Of a stretch of 48,747 nt of DNA, positions 22,932-32,900 are shown piece by piece (position 1 is the stretch's first letter; each line of letters begins with the position of its first letter). Position numbers and translations under genes: made by a program. The DNA comes from Candidatus Micrarchaeia archaeon (GTDB lineage: Archaea; Micrarchaeota; Micrarchaeia; Anstonellales; JAHKLY01). Below the pieces are notes generated by a model. The model saw only the letters and a program-made list of their open reading frames with translations. It was not told the DNA's origin and ran no database searches. The stretch lies in assembly GCA_041653315.1 (NCBI GenBank), contig JBAZFO010000002.1:1-48747 (forward strand), written 5' to 3'.

Positions 22932-24026
22932 ATGAATTATAAAATAATATTTGCATTGTTGATTTTTCTTTTCTATAGTGTGAATGCTTCATGCGGATAT
23001 GTTTTTCCAAGCATAACTGAAAATTGGCTTTTACCAACAATTATTGCTGCTCTTTTAGCATTAGGTATAATAATTATAATTTATATGATTGGAAAATTAA
23101 CTGAAAACCCAAGATTAAATGTTTGGGCGCAAACAGAAATTAGTCAAGTAATTTTATCTATTATTATTGCTGCTCTTATTTTTAGTGGAATGTATTGGTT
23201 TTACACAGAATCTTCAGCATTAACATTATCTGCTGGCATATACAAAGGAACAAGCCCATATGTAGGAGGAAGTATATATGAAACCTCATGTGAGTATTTA
23301 TCAGATTTAGCAGAATATTCAAATGATGTAATGTCATTGATTAGATATAATATTGCTGTTGCAAATATACGTGGTTCTTTAAATGAATTTGGATGTAAAA
23401 CAGATGAAATAGATAAAAATCCTTATGGTTGTGCTATGGCATTTTTAGGAGGCCCATCAACAAGCTGGAATAAATATTCAAGCAATTATAATTATCTTTC
23501 TTTGTTTAATACTTCTTTAAATATAGCCACTATTTGTTTTTTCAATACTTTATTTTTATTGTATTTACTTCAATTTATCCTTACTGCTGATGGCTTTTTA
23601 TTTATTTTATTGCCTGCAGGAATAATAATTAGAACAATTCCTTTCTTGCGCGGATTAGGCGGATCTTTAATTGCAATAGCAGTAGGATTATTTTTGTTTT
23701 TACCTTTTATGATTACTTTAGAAGCACTGATATTTGGAGATATTCTTCAAGCAGAACATAGTTCATTTACATATCCAGATGAAAGCAGTTTAGAAAATGA
23801 TTTATGGCCAATATCTCTTGGGGATTTAGGGGAAATTATTGATTGGAATACAGTACCAGAATTTTCTACAAATCTTGAAATTATTTTTAAAGCAACAACG
23901 CATATATTTTTAGCTGGTGTGTTTTTACCATACTTAGGATTTGCTGGTGTAATAATAGTTACACGTGATTTATCAAAACTTCTAGGAGAAGAAGTTGATA
24001 TAAGTCGTTTAGCGCAGATGGTTTAA
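22932..24026 (+). CDS. Polytopic membrane protein, tandem paralogue 5 of 6
   Basis: 364 residues. Signal peptide-like MNYKIIFALLIFLFYSVNAS, TM ~35-55, linker VWAQTEISQV, TM, an outside region with three or four cysteines (ETSCEYLSDL, FGCKTDE, YGCAMAF), then TMs around LLPAGIIIRTIPFLRG (~227-242), LGGSLIAIAVGLFLFLP, an acidic outside loop, and a last TM ending GEEVDISRLAQMV. It starts 2 nt after the preceding stop. Same architecture as its neighbours, with enough divergence that the genes are old duplicates. Confidence 0.78.
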   Translation: MNYKIIFALLIFLFYSVNASCGYVFPSITENWLLPTIIAALLALGIIIIIYMIGKLTENPRLNVWAQTEISQVILSIIIAALIFSGMYWFYTESSALTLSAGIYKGTSPYVGGSIYETSCEYLSDLAEYSNDVMSLIRYNIAVANIRGSLNEFGCKTDEIDKNPYGCAMAFLGGPSTSWNKYSSNYNYLSLFNTSLNIATICFFNTLFLLYLLQFILTADGFLFILLPAGIIIRTIPFLRGLGGSLIAIAVGLFLFLPFMITLEALIFGDILQAEHSSFTYPDESSLENDLWPISLGDLGEIIDWNTVPEFSTNLEIIFKATTHIFLAGVFLPYLGFAGVIIVTRDLSKLLGEEVDISRLAQMV

Positions 24027-24027
24027 T

Positions 24028-25092
24028 ATGGAAAAAAAATTAATGTTTGTATTTTTGTGTATGCTTATTACTAGCATAAGTGCGGGCATATATAATGAAA
24101 CAGAAGTACTGCCCACATTAGAAACAAAATGGATTGATTTAGGATGGATACTTTATGGAATTATTACAATTGTATTATGTATTGCAATTGCAACAATAGT
24201 TTATATAATTGGCCATGTACTTGATGCTCAAAATTTAAAAAGATGGAGTTTAAGTGAAGGATTAAATTCAATTGCATCTGCAATAATGATAATCTTATTA
24301 ATATTGTTTTTACAGCATGCGTTTTCTTATCTCACAGATTCTTTATTAGAAGGTAATATATTACAATGTAAAGGAATGGAACACGAAGCAGCAGAACCAA
24401 TTATTTTTGCTAAATGCAGAGTTGAAGAACAAATAGTAGTTTTAGATGATTTATATGATCAGATTTATGTCACAACTGCCGCTTGGGAAAAACAAGCTTC
24501 AAGATGTTATTCATTTTTAGGATTTACTGTTTGGTGCGGAGATTGGTATGGTAATACAAGAAAACAAATTGAATCAGGATATTTATTAACAAACAAAATA
24601 ATACCTTTAACTATTGGATTACATTCTGTTTGGGTATTTTTAGATTACATATCTAAAACAATGTTAACTATTTTCTTGCCTTTAGGATTATTATTGCGTG
24701 CATTTCCAATAAGTAGAGGTGTTGGTGGATTATTAGTTGCAATAGCAATTGGTGCATATTTTATATTTCCAGTTTTGTTTGTAATGTTAGACCCTTCGTT
24801 TACTACAAGACCTGCTGGAATTGATCCACCATTTTTAGATAATGCATATGGGTGCTATCCTGGATTTAAAGGAGGGATTGTATTATCAAATGTAATTAAT
24901 AGCCAAGAAACATACGAATATACAATATTTAGTTTTCAAAGAATTGGAGATATTCTTGTTGAAATTACAATACGTGCATTATTTTATCCATTTGTTGCTT
25001 TTGCAGCATCTATTGCATTAATACTTGCTTTAACTCCTTTATTAGGAGGAGATTCGGGAGATACATTAAGATTAATAGGAAAAACAATTTAG
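24028..25092 (+). CDS. Polytopic membrane protein, tandem paralogue 6 of 6
   Basis: 354 residues. Signal peptide-like MEKKLMFVFLCMLITSISAG, TM ~37-60, linker KRWSLSEGLNSI, TM, an outside part with cysteines (LQCKGME, AKCRVEE, SRCYSF, VWCGDW), LPLGLLLRAFPISRG (~217-231), VGGLLVAIAIGAYFIFPV, an outside loop with one Cys, and a last TM ending LRLIGKTI, a variant of the shared C-terminus. It starts 1 nt after the previous stop. No known family; the strongest matches are its own neighbours. Confidence 0.78.
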   Translation: MEKKLMFVFLCMLITSISAGIYNETEVLPTLETKWIDLGWILYGIITIVLCIAIATIVYIIGHVLDAQNLKRWSLSEGLNSIASAIMIILLILFLQHAFSYLTDSLLEGNILQCKGMEHEAAEPIIFAKCRVEEQIVVLDDLYDQIYVTTAAWEKQASRCYSFLGFTVWCGDWYGNTRKQIESGYLLTNKIIPLTIGLHSVWVFLDYISKTMLTIFLPLGLLLRAFPISRGVGGLLVAIAIGAYFIFPVLFVMLDPSFTTRPAGIDPPFLDNAYGCYPGFKGGIVLSNVINSQETYEYTIFSFQRIGDILVEITIRALFYPFVAFAASIALILALTPLLGGDSGDTLRLIGKTI

Positions 25093-25103
25093 GTGATAAA
25101 AAT

Positions 25104-28100
25104 ATGAATAAAATATTTATTATAGGAATATTAATTTTTTCTTTATTATTATTTGGTTGTGTAAATTATGATAATAAATATATCCCTTGCTGTACTGCGC
25201 CTATTAATATCTCAATTTCAAATATGAGTAATTGTTCTTTATCAAATGGGACAATTGTTGAAGCATTATGTGATATTGAATTAGATGATGAAGGCAATGT
25301 TATAGGTGGAAATTGCACTTATGAAGAAAGTTATATGGATTCAAGAGATCCATTAAGAATAACTTTTCCAATATGTACACATGCACAATTTAATCCATGT
25401 ATAAATGACCAATGTGTTGCAATGGTTTGTGGAAAAGGTTCTTATTTACCTTCTTTATCTGCATCTGTTTGTGAAATTACTGAAAATCATACCTCAGTAA
25501 TGATTCAACAATTAAATAAAACAGAACAAAATCTAATGAGAGAATTATACAAAACATTTTGTGATTTTAAAGTATTAAATACAAAAACAACAAATGAAAT
25601 TAAAAAATCAAATGGTGAACAATGGTTAAATGCTTTTAGATTTGGTATAGGAACAACATTTTCAGAATTTGAAGAATCAAGATATTATTTCCCTGTGTAT
25701 GATAAATTAACTTATCTAAATCCAATAGGAGATAAAGATAGATTTATGAATTATTTAGTTCCTTCATTTGAAGAAACATATTTAAGATCTACATGTACTT
25801 ATAGCGATGTTCCTTTTTATTCATTTACTGAACCTAAATGGTGGTGTTCTGATCAAGATGGAAATATTTTACATTTTTCAGGCACTTATGCTGAAGCACA
25901 ACATGAATGCGAACAAACATGCGCTGAAGAATGGGGATATTCATTATTTACAAAATGCACATATCTTGACGCAGGAGTAAATTCTGCTTGGATGTGCACA
26001 GATAGATTAGGAAATAGCACCACATTTAATGAATCATTTTTCCCAGATACATATACTGCAAGAAGAGCTTGTGAATTATTTTGTGATAGAGCATGGGGAG
26101 CTGCAACAACTGAATGTACAACAACAGAAAATCATCCAGTATTTATGGATGATAGAGGTTCTTATTATTTAGATGTTAATTCTATTCTAATAAATCAAGA
26201 TTCTACTGATTATGTTATGGATACTGTTTATGATTTAAATAGAAGTTTTTATGCTGATGAACTTGAAAAACTTTGGGGATATCAAAAATGGTCTGGATAT
26301 ACAGATGGGGATGGAATTCACCATTCTGGAATGATATTTGAATGTAAAAATGGAATTGAATGTTTATCTGGATTGTGTACAAATGATTGGGGATATCAAA
26401 GAGATGTTTGTTATGAAGATGGAAATCCAAGTGAAGATATAATGTGCCATTGCAGGGAATTAGAAAATGGAATTATAATTTGTTTTACTGGAACAGCAGA
26501 TGTTAGTGGAACAGAAACAGAAACTACAATAACAGGTTGCGAAGGAGAATATGAAACATTTACAAGTGATAGTGCAAGACAAGCATGTGCATTGGGATTA
26601 ATAGATGAAGAATACTGTAATGGATGTTATATGGATTCTGCTTATCTTGAAAAAGATAAAACACATGAGATACAAAATAGTATTTATGAACCTATATTTT
26701 TAATGGGAGAAGGATTTACTTACGCTAATCTTGATGTTGAAGACTGTATGGCTGGTGAATTTCAATGTATCGCTGGAATATGTCAAGAATGTTCAGAATA
26801 TACACTTGAATTTGAAAACTGCGGAGAATTAGATTCTACAACCTTATCCTGTACTTCTAACTTAGATTGTATTGGTTGTTCTTCAGATGTCAATGTTTGG
26901 AGAGATAGAAAAGTACGTTTTTGTACAGATGGTTCAGATAATGAATTATTAACAGATATTTCTTCAATTAATCCAACATTAATACCTGATCCTCCAGAAT
27001 TTGGTTCTGATGAATCTAATTTTGCAGATTGTTGTGATGCTAATTGTTGGGGAACTACACCTTGTGATAATTTTATTGAATATTATGATTTCTCAGATGT
27101 TATTTGTAATATAACAATTGATTCACCAAGTTATGTAAGATTTAATTCTAATACTTTTGGAGGTGTTGAATTAAGTGGATATATTGGAGAAGAAGATGAA
27201 TACATTTATGTTGATCCTGAATTTATTGATAATATTTATTTTGTAAGTAGATGTAATATTGAATATGAAATGGAAACTGCGCCTTGTTTTGATGAATGGT
27301 ATGCTGCATATGAAGGAACAGGAACATGGGAATCAGTTGAAGATTGTTTAACTGAAGATCCATTAACATTAAAGTGGCTTGATTGGTATGTTTTACCTTC
27401 ACATAGTGATAATCCAATTCCAAGTAATTTTAGAGTTCCATTTAGATATAAAATAACAAGCTGGGGAGATTGTGCGCAAGATACTGAAACTAGTATAGAA
27501 CATAATGTTATGCCTGATTTAAAGAGATATGGTTGGTGTGAACCTTCTACAATGGTTACTATGGCAGTTCAAGAAGTAACTGTTTCAGATAAATATACAC
27601 ATTATTGTCCAGATGAATGTACAGATTTAGGAATAAATAAAGGCTGTAATTGTGATGGAGAACCTTTAATGTATGAAAAAGGAACTATTGAACCAAGTGT
27701 AAAATATTTATATGATAAAAAAATAGAACTTCAAAAATTAAATGTTATGCCTATCTTAATAGCAAAAGATCCTGAATTATATGTGGGAGTTTCTGTTGGA
27801 GAAAAATGCGCAAAAAAAATTACAGAAATGGTCTCTATGTGTTTAGATGAAGAGTACCCAAATATTTTATTATATGATGGCTGGTGTTATAAAGACGGCT
27901 ATTCACCATCAAATTGTACCCAAGAGGTAGGAATTTATAAATACAATACTATTGGTTCAACATATTCAACACTATTAGAACCGTATTTAAAAACAACAGA
28001 TCCTCTTTATGGGGGATATGGGATTCTAGATACAGGAACAGAAATTATTGTAATTGGAGATATTGGAATAGATAGTGATGATGAATTAGATAAAAGAGCG

Positions 28101-29948
28101 CAGGCAATAAAAAAAGAATGTCCTAATTGTTTAGTAGCAATACATGCAAAAGCAAATCAAGAATATAATGGATATAATAATTTAATAACTATGTTAGATA
28201 CTTTCTTTGGTTATGACTCAGAAGATATTTATGGTTTGGGTTTAAACAAAGTTAGATTAAATAATATTGATTTAATAACAACAGATTTTAATGTTGGTGA
28301 ATTTGATGATTCTTTTTATAGAGATGAATCCGGTTATTTCAAACCATTTGATGAAATAACTAATGGAATAATAGATGCACAAATAGATTTTCAAAGACAA
28401 TTTTTACAAAGATATGAAAAACCAAGTTTAATTTTAAATTTAAGTTTATTCACAAGATCTGCAATAATTGGTGATATAAATCTCATACAACTAAAAACAG
28501 GATATGATTTTGCAAAAGGAGGGGGAATAAAAGGTTTATCTATAGATGCTAGTGATGGAGAAAGATATAAAACAAATTATAATTGCGACACCAGTACTCA
28601 ATTAACATGTAACTCAACAGAAACAGGATTAGGATGTATAAATTTTGGATGGTATGCTTCTACCCCTGATTGTGGTGATGGTGGTTGTGGGTGGTATACT
28701 GATTATTCAGCTTGGATGCCATGGAATATTGGTGGGGATTGGACATGTGGAGTTGATGGCAATACAAAAATTCCTTATGTTGGTTCTGCTACTAGTTGTA
28801 GCCCAAGATGTCATGTATACAAAGTAGTAAGAGAAGTAAAATTACCAAGCAGGGATTTATTAACAAGCGCAAAAATAACAAAAATATGTAGAGACGACTG
28901 TTCTGCTTTAGAAGTAAATGGAGAAGAAGTTCATCAAGATACTGGTATTTGCACAGGAGCAAAAGGATGTACTCCTGTTGATATTGATATTCTTGATTTA
29001 GTTGAATCTTGCGATGAAGATGAATGTAATAATACATTTTCAATTTATGTAATGGATTGGATGCATTCACAAGTTGGCGCAAAATATGAAATTGAATATA
29101 CAAAAGTAGAATATAGTGATTCAATATTCAATGAAAATTTCACAGATTCTTTTTATGAATATTTATTTACAAACCAAGCAGATTTAGTGCAAGCAGGAAT
29201 AATAGGAGTTGTTTATTCTGAATGGCACGATGAAGGAGATGGAACAGGATTAATTTTAGGAGAAGATGGAAAAACAGAACACTTTTGCGCGTTACAAGAA
29301 AATTCAAAAGAATTAATCGGTATGGACACTTATGTTGGTTATTCAAAAGTTTATGCTTGGGAAGATTCTTATTGTGCATGTTTAGAATGCACTGCATCTG
29401 AAATTGAATTAGGACTTTGTGGAGATGGGACAAATTCTCATATTTGTGAAGATGGAAAACCTTGTGGGGATGGCTCATTAACTGATGCAGATAATGTTCA
29501 ATGTATGCCAATGTGCGCAAGAACACCAATAGGAAGTTATACTGATGAAGAAGGAATATTTCACAGACCACCTGCATCAGATGAATTTACTTGCGAAATG
29601 TGTAATGAAAGTATAAAAGAATATGATTGTAAAATATATTATTCTGATGGAACAATTGAACAAGGCCCAGCTGGACAAATTAAAAATTTAACAATTTGGG
29701 ATGCAGATATATTAGGTGCTTTACCAAAAGAATCAAAATGTTGTATGATTGATCAATTAAGTGGAAATTTATTTACATACACAAAAACAAATTGGGCACA
29801 ATTAAATAATGAATTAATTATATATCCAAAAAATGGAGATGAAGGACAAGATTGTGGAAAAATAGAACCTGTTGAAGATATAAACATGTGTCCTGGATCT
29901 CCAAGTATGCCAAGAAGAAGAGGTGAATTAGTTTGTTCTGTGAATTAA
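25104..29948 (+). CDS. Giant Cys-rich secreted lipoprotein
   Basis: 1614 residues. A signal peptide with lipobox LLLFGC (Cys ~19) suggests lipid anchoring outside the membrane. The body is acidic and very rich in cysteine, with repeated units such as KWWCSDQDGN..C..TCAEEWGY (~245-280) and SAWMCTDRLGN..C..FCDRAWG (~290-330), and later CMAGEFQCIAGICQECS. A region with few cysteines (~860-1160) has alternating hydrophobic strands (MPILIAKDP, EIIVIGDIGI, CLVAIHAKA, KPSLILNLSLF), perhaps a barrel enzyme fold; GVVYSEWHDEGDGTG follows at ~1360. Start preceded by ggtgat. Function unknown; likely the outside part of the system made by the six preceding genes. Confidence 0.8.
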   Translation: MNKIFIIGILIFSLLLFGCVNYDNKYIPCCTAPINISISNMSNCSLSNGTIVEALCDIELDDEGNVIGGNCTYEESYMDSRDPLRITFPICTHAQFNPCINDQCVAMVCGKGSYLPSLSASVCEITENHTSVMIQQLNKTEQNLMRELYKTFCDFKVLNTKTTNEIKKSNGEQWLNAFRFGIGTTFSEFEESRYYFPVYDKLTYLNPIGDKDRFMNYLVPSFEETYLRSTCTYSDVPFYSFTEPKWWCSDQDGNILHFSGTYAEAQHECEQTCAEEWGYSLFTKCTYLDAGVNSAWMCTDRLGNSTTFNESFFPDTYTARRACELFCDRAWGAATTECTTTENHPVFMDDRGSYYLDVNSILINQDSTDYVMDTVYDLNRSFYADELEKLWGYQKWSGYTDGDGIHHSGMIFECKNGIECLSGLCTNDWGYQRDVCYEDGNPSEDIMCHCRELENGIIICFTGTADVSGTETETTITGCEGEYETFTSDSARQACALGLIDEEYCNGCYMDSAYLEKDKTHEIQNSIYEPIFLMGEGFTYANLDVEDCMAGEFQCIAGICQECSEYTLEFENCGELDSTTLSCTSNLDCIGCSSDVNVWRDRKVRFCTDGSDNELLTDISSINPTLIPDPPEFGSDESNFADCCDANCWGTTPCDNFIEYYDFSDVICNITIDSPSYVRFNSNTFGGVELSGYIGEEDEYIYVDPEFIDNIYFVSRCNIEYEMETAPCFDEWYAAYEGTGTWESVEDCLTEDPLTLKWLDWYVLPSHSDNPIPSNFRVPFRYKITSWGDCAQDTETSIEHNVMPDLKRYGWCEPSTMVTMAVQEVTVSDKYTHYCPDECTDLGINKGCNCDGEPLMYEKGTIEPSVKYLYDKKIELQKLNVMPILIAKDPELYVGVSVGEKCAKKITEMVSMCLDEEYPNILLYDGWCYKDGYSPSNCTQEVGIYKYNTIGSTYSTLLEPYLKTTDPLYGGYGILDTGTEIIVIGDIGIDSDDELDKRAQAIKKECPNCLVAIHAKANQEYNGYNNLITMLDTFFGYDSEDIYGLGLNKVRLNNIDLITTDFNVGEFDDSFYRDESGYFKPFDEITNGIIDAQIDFQRQFLQRYEKPSLILNLSLFTRSAIIGDINLIQLKTGYDFAKGGGIKGLSIDASDGERYKTNYNCDTSTQLTCNSTETGLGCINFGWYASTPDCGDGGCGWYTDYSAWMPWNIGGDWTCGVDGNTKIPYVGSATSCSPRCHVYKVVREVKLPSRDLLTSAKITKICRDDCSALEVNGEEVHQDTGICTGAKGCTPVDIDILDLVESCDEDECNNTFSIYVMDWMHSQVGAKYEIEYTKVEYSDSIFNENFTDSFYEYLFTNQADLVQAGIIGVVYSEWHDEGDGTGLILGEDGKTEHFCALQENSKELIGMDTYVGYSKVYAWEDSYCACLECTASEIELGLCGDGTNSHICEDGKPCGDGSLTDADNVQCMPMCARTPIGSYTDEEGIFHRPPASDEFTCEMCNESIKEYDCKIYYSDGTIEQGPAGQIKNLTIWDADILGALPKESKCCMIDQLSGNLFTYTKTNWAQLNNELIIYPKNGDEGQDCGKIEPVEDINMCPGSPSMPRRRGELVCSVN

Positions 29949-32900
29949 AAAACAAAATAATATTGAGTTTTATTCTGTTATTATTAATTATTAATTTATC
30001 TTATTCTGCGCAAATAAATATTACTAGGCCCCTTACAGAAAGAATTTATTCACCATTCATTTACTGCTATCCCATGCAAAATTGTACAAGTTCAAATGTC
30101 ACACAGGCAAATATTATTGCTATTTTATCTTCAAATGAAACTACAATGCAGATTAATGGATTTTTATATTATGAGAATGAAACAAGATCAAAAATAGGTA
30201 TTGAAAATGCACAGCTATTTGTTAGATACTCATGTAAGGATGGAACAAAAAAAATATATAATATATATTCAAATGGAGATGGAGAATTTTTATTTAATTT
30301 AAACCAAATAAGAAATAATTGTTCAAATTGTACAACTATCACTTTCTATTATTGTCCAGGAGAAAAAGACAATTATGAAATATTAACACAATGTTTGGGC
30401 GAAACAATTGACGCAAGTAATTTTCCAGAAACTTATACTGGATTTGATGATAGTTACATAATTGAAGAATATGTTAATTACACCACAGCAACACAACCAG
30501 TAAGATTTTGTATACCTTCAATGACTGGGGCAAGTGATTTTCTTTGCGTTGGGATATTAATCATTTTTGGAATATTAGGCGCATCTTTATTTATTGCTGG
30601 TAGAAATCCTTTATCTTTTTTTAATTTTGGGGGGCCAAGACCACCAAGAGGAAGACAATACAGAATGAAACCAAAATCAGTTTCATTAACTATGTTAGCA
30701 CCAGCAGGAATTGCAGGAAGATTGGTTGGATTTGGTATTGGAAAATTAGCTAAGAAAGCAGAAGCAAAATCAGAAAGCAAAGCACAAAAAAGAGCAGAAG
30801 CAAAAGCACAAACAAAAGCTATGACTGAAAAATCAAAAGGACAAGAAAATAAAGGAATAGCAAGCACAGGAAGTGGAGATAAAGCAAAATTAACTAGATT
30901 TACTGAAGGGACAGTAAAAACAGCAGGATTTATCAGGACTGTTAAATTAACTATTCAAGGAGTCCCAAATAAAATTGCAGTGAGTATATTTGGTGAAACA
31001 GCTTCAGATATACTTTTTGGAGCAGGAACATCACAAAGCGCAAAAATGGCGGCTCAAGTAATGGCTGGTTTAACAGGAAAAGAAGGAGGAGTTGGTTTAT
31101 CTCAACAGATGATTGCAGGCCCACCAATAGATTATTCAACTTCATTATGGCAGGACATTAAAAGTGGTTTATCATACTTAGGAGACTATTTCTTACAAAC
31201 TATGTTAAATAGATATTCTGGGGGATTCTTAACTTTTGGAGCAATAAATAAAATTAAAGCAAAATATATTTATGGACCAGGGAAATGGTTATTGGGTATA
31301 TCTGGAATTGCTAAGGTTTTAAATTTAAATATATTAACCAAGAAAGAAAGAGAATTTATAAAAGAATATAATGGAGAAATAATAACTAAAGATAACTTAT
31401 CTTATTCTCCAAATGGAAAATATGTAATTATAAAAACCACAGAAGGAAAAGAATTTAAATTAAGAACAAAAACTTTAACACAAGTTGGATATGCATTAAG
31501 AATTCAAGGTTCTGGATTAGAAGAAAATGCAAGACAAGGTTATTTCGTAGGAGTAGACTCTTTAATTAATAATTTAATTTCTGGCGCATTAGTACAAAAT
31601 ATATCTAATAATACAGAAGCAATTAATTCTGAATTTAAAAAAATGGAAAACAAAATAAAAAGTTTAGAAAAGGAAAAAGAAAAAGCAGATCTAAAAAAGC
31701 AGAAGATAATTGAAAAGGATATTGCTGCAATTAAAAGAAATAAAGAAGGATTATTATCATATTATGCAGAAAATACGTTAGGAAAAGGATTTGATTTAAA
31801 TAAAGAACAAAAAAATACAATTATAACTGGATTTGAAAAAGATGGTTCTATAAAAAATGCTATTGATGGATTATTAAATAAAATAAATCAAGGGAGTATA
31901 GAATTATTAGGAATGTTTGCTTTAACAAGACTTTTAATGCATAATGCTTATTCTGTAGGAAAAGAAAATATAATTTATAATGAATGGGAAGAAAAATATA
32001 AAAAACAAAAAGAGAAAGAAGAAAAAGAAAGGACAGAATTAGAAACAAGAAAAAGTGAAATTGAGAATAAAAAAGCATTTATTACCTTTGGGATTGGTGG
32101 ATTGTCTTTGGAAGAACAAATAGAATATTTAAAAATTGAAAAAAGGTTAATTGAATTAAATAATACATTTAAAACAGAAGAAAAAGAATTAATTGATAAA
32201 ATAAATAAATTAAGTGGAAGATTAAATGAAATAAATAATGAAAAAATACAGGAAAAAATAATGGATTTAACAGCTAAATTAAATGCATTAAAATCTGTAT
32301 ACCAAGAAGAATATAAAGAATTAAAACAGACCATTACTGAGTATTCAGTTCTTTCTATAACATCAATAGGTAACACAACAGTAATACATTCACAATTTAC
32401 ACAAAAAGGAATGTATGAAGAAGCAAGCAAACTTTCAGACCTATTTGAAAAAACACAAAAAGAAAATGATAAATGGCTATTGGAAGGTGTGATTAATTTT
32501 GGCTCTTTAAAAACAGATTTAGATATACAAGGGATGAAAAACACACTAGAATATACACAATCAAAAATTAGTTTATATAATAATGCAATAAACCCACTAT
32601 ACAGAATAATTAATGAAGAAGTAGCACAAATATTAAAAGAAGATAAACAATTTAAAAATGAGTTTAATATGTTTATTAATAATATAGAAAAGGAATTAAA
32701 CGAATTTAATGAAACAACTTATGGAGAATACAAACAAAAACAAGATGAAATATATATAAGTTCCATAAAAATGATGTCTATAGAAATGCAAAAAGAAGAG
32801 ATAAATGAACAGATACTTGCACTTGCTGAAAATATACCAATACCAAAAGAAAATGAAATGCCATTTAAAGAATCAGAACAAAAAGAGATATATCAACAAA

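Noticed and set aside
17808..25092. Calling the six paralogues VirB6/TrbL or CedA proteins outright
   Set aside because: Only general layout is similar. No specific motif of those families is recognised, and no VirB4-type ATPase or relaxase is in the window.
28792..29577. Long antisense frames inside the giant lipoprotein gene
   Set aside because: Leu/His/Tyr-rich translations are the expected mirror of this AT-rich, Glu/Asn-rich coding strand and have no start signals.
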